From Sialis fuliginosa (taxonomy: Eukaryota; Arthropoda; Insecta; Megaloptera; Sialidae): 64,000 nucleotides of DNA. Every line of letters begins with the position of its first letter. Position 1 is the first letter of the stretch. The stretch covers positions 22,330,701-22,394,700 of the forward strand of contig OY540816.1 in the NCBI GenBank assembly GCA_961205875.1. The letters are read 5' to 3'. Positions 60,091 through 64,000 of this stretch are shown here, in pieces. Under the pieces are notes generated by a model. The model saw only the letters and a list, made by a program, of their open reading frames with translations, made no database searches and was not told the DNA's origin. The translations under genes were made by a program, and so were the position numbers.

Positions 60091-60592
60091 TAAGGCGGCT
60101 ATTACACTATCAAATAAATGTGATAAAATTTCTTTGATCAAAGAAATATGACAGTGTAATAAGTCAACTTTTATAATATTTACCTTAATAATATTTCTAT
60201 GATCATAGTTAATGACAGTCTCTTATATTTGATCAAATGTTTTTTGACAGATAAATCAAAATGGCGACTACCAAGTTATCACTGACAGTTACAGTAAATA
60301 TATTAATATCAACATAATCCAGTATTATATGATAATCTTCTTATTGATTATAAAAACTGCAATACACAGTTGTAAATTCAAACCTCGATCGCGTCAACTG
60401 ACGAACATTCACACATTGATTATCAAAATGCACCAAAAAAGAAGAAAATATCGCTAGATAATACTAAGAAAATATTATCAAATATTTTATGTAGTGTAAT
60501 AGAACAACATCTCATATTTTATCAAAGAAATATGATCAAATCTTGGTCAAAGAACTTTGACATATTTATTTGATAGTGTAATAGTCGCCTTA
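60091..60592. mobile_element. MITE-D, complete, about 502 bp
   Basis: taaggcggctattacact at the left pairs with agtgtaatagtcgcctta at the right. The inverted ends continue through atcaaataaatgtga. A subterminal copy of the motif (gacagtgtaataagtc) lies near 60155. Superfamily is not certain because the target duplication cannot be read. Confidence 0.85.
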
Positions 60593-60598
60593 GGAACC

Positions 60599-60981
60599 AC
60601 GGGACTTTCTTATACGTAATCCTAACAGTGAATTGTATACGTGATTCATTGTTTATTGAAACATTTCTAACAAACTAACTAGATAGAACAAAATCAATAA
60701 TATAGGTAATATTATTCTCTCCATTATATAACAAGTGATTTTTTTTAACGTAATAACTGAAAAAAGATGTTTACTCTTGTAAATTTTTGGATTTTTGAAT
60801 TATTTTTGAAATAAGAAAAAAATGTTTTAGATAAAAAATGTCGAGTATGTTATTATCTATAATTTATTCCCCATATATTTTTTTCCAACATTTATAATTT
60901 AGCCAGAAATATTTTTTTTATGTAATTATTTAGGTTCACCTACACTGTTTACTCTCAGTATTACGTATAAGAAAGTCCCAT
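60599..60981. mobile_element. MITE-E, complete, about 380 bp
   Basis: gggactttcttatacgtaat at the left is exactly complementary to attacgtataagaaagtccc at the right. It lies six bases beyond MITE-D. A third copy of the terminus stands alone at about 61191-61205 (tacgtataagaaagt). Confidence 0.8.
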
Positions 60982-61034
60982 GACACTCATGGCAGATATT
61001 TCTCCTCTGTTATGAACCATTTGAATTATAATTA

Positions 61035-61140
61035 AAAAAAATTTTTTTTTGAAATTTCTCATATATTAAAAATTATTTAAAAATATATTAAAGAACATGG
61101 AAGTCATGTATGGTTCTCTATACCGATATTTTTATATTTT
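61035..61140 (+). mobile_element. Rep-C tail fragment
   Basis: aaaatatattaaagaacatgg and aagtcatgtatggttctc match 54470-54520. Confidence 0.7.
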
Positions 61141-61689
61141 TTTAATATTTTTATATTAGTAAATGCAAGTACACTTTTCACTCACAATATTACGTATAAG
61201 AAAGTGCAGTCGCATTTTCCACAGTTACAAAAAAAATAAAATATTTTACTGTTTTTTGTTTTATAAATAAAAAAATGCATAGAACGCCTTTGGTTTTCTA
61301 GAACCAATCGTGCTCGGCCGAGCGTCCACAGCCAACTATTTCGGTGATTAATCGCAGTGTCTACCAACTGTGACATTATTAATGTTTCTGATGTGTTACT
61401 TTTGTCTCTAACGTTCGTAGGATGATCATCGTGTACAGAATTTTTTTCTCTTAAATGTTTTCGAGCGAATTCTGTATAGAATTTTCATTAATCAAGTATG
61501 TTTATGGACACACTGTTTTATATGTTTTGAAAACATGTAGGCGTTGAAATATTGCCTTACGATTTTTCTTTGAGATGCTATGTTTTTAATAAAGATGTGA
61601 CATAACCAATAAAAAAAATTTTATGTTAAAATATGTATTATTAAATAATATTAAAAACAGTTTACATATTTAAATATGTATACTACGGC
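61141..61689. other. No gene recognised
   Basis: 61285-61380 is less AT-rich (gtgctcggccgagcgtcc) but has only a minus frame without splice support. Confidence 0.45.
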
Positions 61690-62060
61690 AGATAAAGTTT
61701 AAAATCGGGGCTTCATAAGGGACATTTTGCCGTCCGTCCGTCCTTTTCAGTCAAAGCAAAATATCTCGTAAACTATACAAGCTAGAAACTTGAAATTTTT
61801 ACTAAACATGTAAAATGATACCCTCCAGTAAAATATGTTTCAAGAGGGGGGGGGGGGGCTAGGGAGCTTAATCTATGTAAAAAAAATTATACCAAGGCAT
61901 GAGGCACGTCAAAATGTATAACCAAAAATTTGATAGGGAAATTTCACCTAAAAAATTCGGAAATCCCTTTTTTGTGGGCATTTACGTCATAACAATAAGA
62001 CATTTCTAAAATTTCACGTAGTTTGGTTAGGGCGTTGATGAGTCAGTCACTCGAAGAACT
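61690..62060 (+). mobile_element. Probable retroposon, degraded
   Basis: gccgtccgtccgtcctttt, gtaaactatacaagctag, a G-run at 61846-61858 and ggcgttgatgagtcagtcac are phrases typical of an insect dispersed repeat related to 50723-51045. Ends uncertain. Confidence 0.5.
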
Positions 62061-62669
62061 CAAATTATTTCAAACATGTTTTCTTTTACAAATGCTGCAT
62101 CGCTTTTTATTGTCTTTTGTAAAATTTTCGCAATGTGGTCTATAAAAATCAATAAACAAAATGTAATTAGTTTTTTGTTTCTAATTCAGAGGTGTCTATA
62201 CTATTAAATACCTCTTTCCTTTTGTAAAAACCTACAATTTATTAACTAAAATCACTGATATTGGTTGTAATTATTGTATTTAAACGAGACCTTTTGCAGG
62301 ATATAGGCGTGAAAGTAACAATTTAAAAAACATTTGAAAAAAAATCAGCCGTCACCAAACGAAAATTAACAAAAATCGTTTCGGAAGTGGGCGTGGCCTG
62401 CTGATACACAACATCCGCACAGTTATTACTGCGCATGCGAGCTAATTGTAAATGTAAATTACTGATATTTATATTATTAATTTTTTTACTTCAATATAAT
62501 ATGTATAATGTATATCCTTCGTTTAATTATTATTTAAATACATTAAATGAATTATAATATGATATTACTCCAACTGTTGAATTTTAAATGAGATACACTG
62601 AGAAAAAGGATTAGTTTATTTATAATTAAGTATAAATGTTTTATTTTTATTTTTTAAGTATTTTATTTT
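62061..62669. other. No gene; possible regulatory motifs
   Basis: 62390-62450 has gggcgtggcc and actgcgcatgcgag, which resemble KLF/Sp and NRF-1/Ewg sites, in an otherwise AT-rich interval. Confidence 0.35.
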
Positions 62670-62900
62670 TTCACTTTTGAGTAGCGTATCTTCGAAGTTC
62701 ATTGTCAGATTCTCATAAAATATATATTGGACCACCTCGAGAGTATAATCTTTCAAATAAACAACAAATCAACCAAATCAGTGCATATTTATCAGATATA
62801 TGCCCGAAAATATATAGCCGAATTGAAAAACCCTACTTTTTTAAATTACAAACTACTTTTCAAATAAACAAAAAATCAACCAAAGTCGGAGTACATGTTT
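62670..62900 (+). mobile_element. Degraded dispersed repeat
   Basis: gagtagcgtatcttcgaag, gtgcatatttatcag, atatgcccgaa and gccgaattgaaaa parallel 32890-33020 and 36830-36920. Confidence 0.55.
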
Positions 62901-63125
62901 TAGTTTTCTTTTGGGCGTTAATGGTTTAACAGTGAAAATTATCAATTTTTTATTAAAAATTAATTTTCTCTCCTTATCTCAATATTTTTCAAAAGTGGAC
63001 TTGTAACAGACAAATATTGAGTTGACGATATGTTTAATATAATTTATAACCATAGCTGAAAATTATCTAGATAACTGCTAAGTACATGCAAAAAATAATC
63101 TTTTAAAAACCGTTATCACACATAC
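62901..63125. other. AT-rich, no gene
   Basis: Nothing recognised. On the minus strand this would be intron downstream of the exon candidate at 63126. Confidence 0.4.
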
Positions 63126-63189
63126 CTGAACCACTTACACCAGAATTAACTCTCGGCGTTTTAATTCGCCCACCGAAATTTATCTGCAT
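63126..63189 (-). CDS. Candidate short coding exon, unidentified
   Basis: Not recognised. A minus-strand patch less AT-rich than its surroundings reads MQINFGGRIKTPRVNSGVSG from an ATG at 63189, then a split codon at a donor (tcag/gtatgt) at 63126. A second, consensus donor (gtaagt) lies 13 nt upstream, after 17 codons (exon 63139-63189). The ATG is followed by CAG, and a possible branch site (ctaat) lies upstream, so an internal exon starting at 63183 after atgcag is equally possible. No pyrimidine-rich tract precedes it, which weakens the acceptor reading. No family is suggested by the peptide. It could precede the minus-strand candidates at 43.8 and 42.9 kb only through a roughly 20-kb intron. 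Confidence 0.25.
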
Positions 63190-64000
63190 CTTGTTTTTTG
63201 TATCAATTAGATTTAGTACACTGCGTCTATAGAGTTGTTGACATTATACAAATACATATATTTACATTATATTGTATATCATTATTAAGTCTACTTTTTT
63301 TTTAAATACTTGTATTATTTAAAAAAATATTTAATTATATATGTATTTGTATGTTATAAATATTTTATATATATGAATTCAAGTATGTAGTAATTTATAG
63401 GAAGACCGGTTCCGATTGTACATAATTTTCAATATTTTCTTGATTTTGATTTATTACAGTTATCTTTTATACAGTGGAGTACCCACTGATTTTATTATAC
63501 AATCGGATCAAAAATTTAATACCGTTTTCAGTTGTTTTTTTATTTTTACTCATATGAGTCACCTTCCCCCCCCCCCCCTCACACTCATATACAGGTTTTG
63601 AATGCACATAACAATTTATAACTCATGCAAGAACACGATAAGCAACTTTTATCCGAAATTTTGTTTAAAAAACATCAATTTTTTACGATATTAACAGAAA
63701 TTTCAGGATTTTCAATATTTTTTTATCCAAAAATTAAAACTTTAAAAAGAAAATCGCAAGAGGTCAAAAGTGCTAGGATTTAGACAAAGATTGTTAAAAA
63801 TGTGTATTTTTTTCGTTTTTCAATGACGAAGAACTTTATCAAATTGATAAAAAAGTTGGACAAATATTTTTTTTTTAAATTGCCAGTGCTCTATCATAAA
63901 AAAAACATTTTTTGTATCTTAATTTTTTTGTATTATTAAAGTTACGTATTTTTCCCGTACATTACGAATCTGCAATAAAAAAATACAGGTTACTATTGAA
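63190..64000. other. AT-rich, no gene; C-run
   Basis: A 13-C run at 63566-63578 and long A/T runs. The frame at 63416-63601 is hydrophobic low-complexity translation. Confidence 0.5.

Noticed and set aside
1-64000. CRISPR arrays, operons, riboswitches, tRNA or rRNA genes, transposase or reverse transcriptase genes
   Set aside because: None seen. The regular repeats are tandem eukaryotic duplications without spacer structure, no tRNA box pair was found, and no recognisable catalytic motif occurs in any frame.

Overview
The window reads as AT-rich insect nuclear DNA that is intergenic or deep-intronic. No complete protein-coding gene, tRNA, rRNA, transposase or reverse transcriptase can be read in it. 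The longest open frames (about 100-118 codons) lie in or across repeats, so nothing here is a confident gene. The repeat repertoire fits an insect: retroposon ends resembling ones common in lepidopteran and hemipteran genomes, hAT-like ends beginning CAGTGGCG, and TA-flanked MITEs. Lepidoptera fits somewhat better than Hemiptera, but only from the style of the repeats. The family labels below are local to this annotation.

The dominant signal is non-autonomous transposons. MITE-A (about 545 bp, ends AGGTACTGGCACCAGT, flanked by TA) occurs about 13 times in both orientations. FB-H is a hAT-like element whose interior is a long near-perfect hairpin, with three large copies (6.1, 10.2 and 52.5 kb) and two single-arm fragments. 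FB-R is a 130-155 bp element seen in three copies, each flanked by a different 9-11 bp direct repeat. MITE-B has about 60 bp inverted ends and four copies. Rep-C is a dispersed repeat with about six copies or fragments. There are also single hAT-, mariner- and foldback-type MITEs and several retroposon relics, including a roughly 700-800 bp element here called Retro-S.

Layout. 0-6 kb holds retroposon fragments, a small hAT-like MITE, MITE-A and a foldback. 6-20 kb is a mosaic of FB-H, Rep-C and MITE-B with local tandem duplications. 20-37 kb holds inverted retroposons, a duplicated MITE-A end, a hAT MITE, a 311-bp tandem repeat, FB-R and Retro-S. 37.7-41.1 kb is a GC-rich fragment followed by six units of about 510 bp that incorporate most of a MITE-A. 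41-51 kb holds more MITEs, a Retro-S copy with a 13-bp minisatellite, and retroposon ends. 51-64 kb holds a nested hAT-in-MITE insertion, intact MITE-A copies, a mariner-like MITE and two side-by-side MITEs.

Against this background a few short segments look like real exons of unidentified genes. They are a GC-rich frame after a good acceptor at 51231-51416 (+), a 33-nt microexon with strong splice sites at 42877-42909 (-), a possible terminal exon at about 43700-43797 (-), and a short exon-like frame at 63126-63189 (-). They would fit genes with very long, repeat-filled introns, but none can be named and no transcript structure can be joined from sequence alone.
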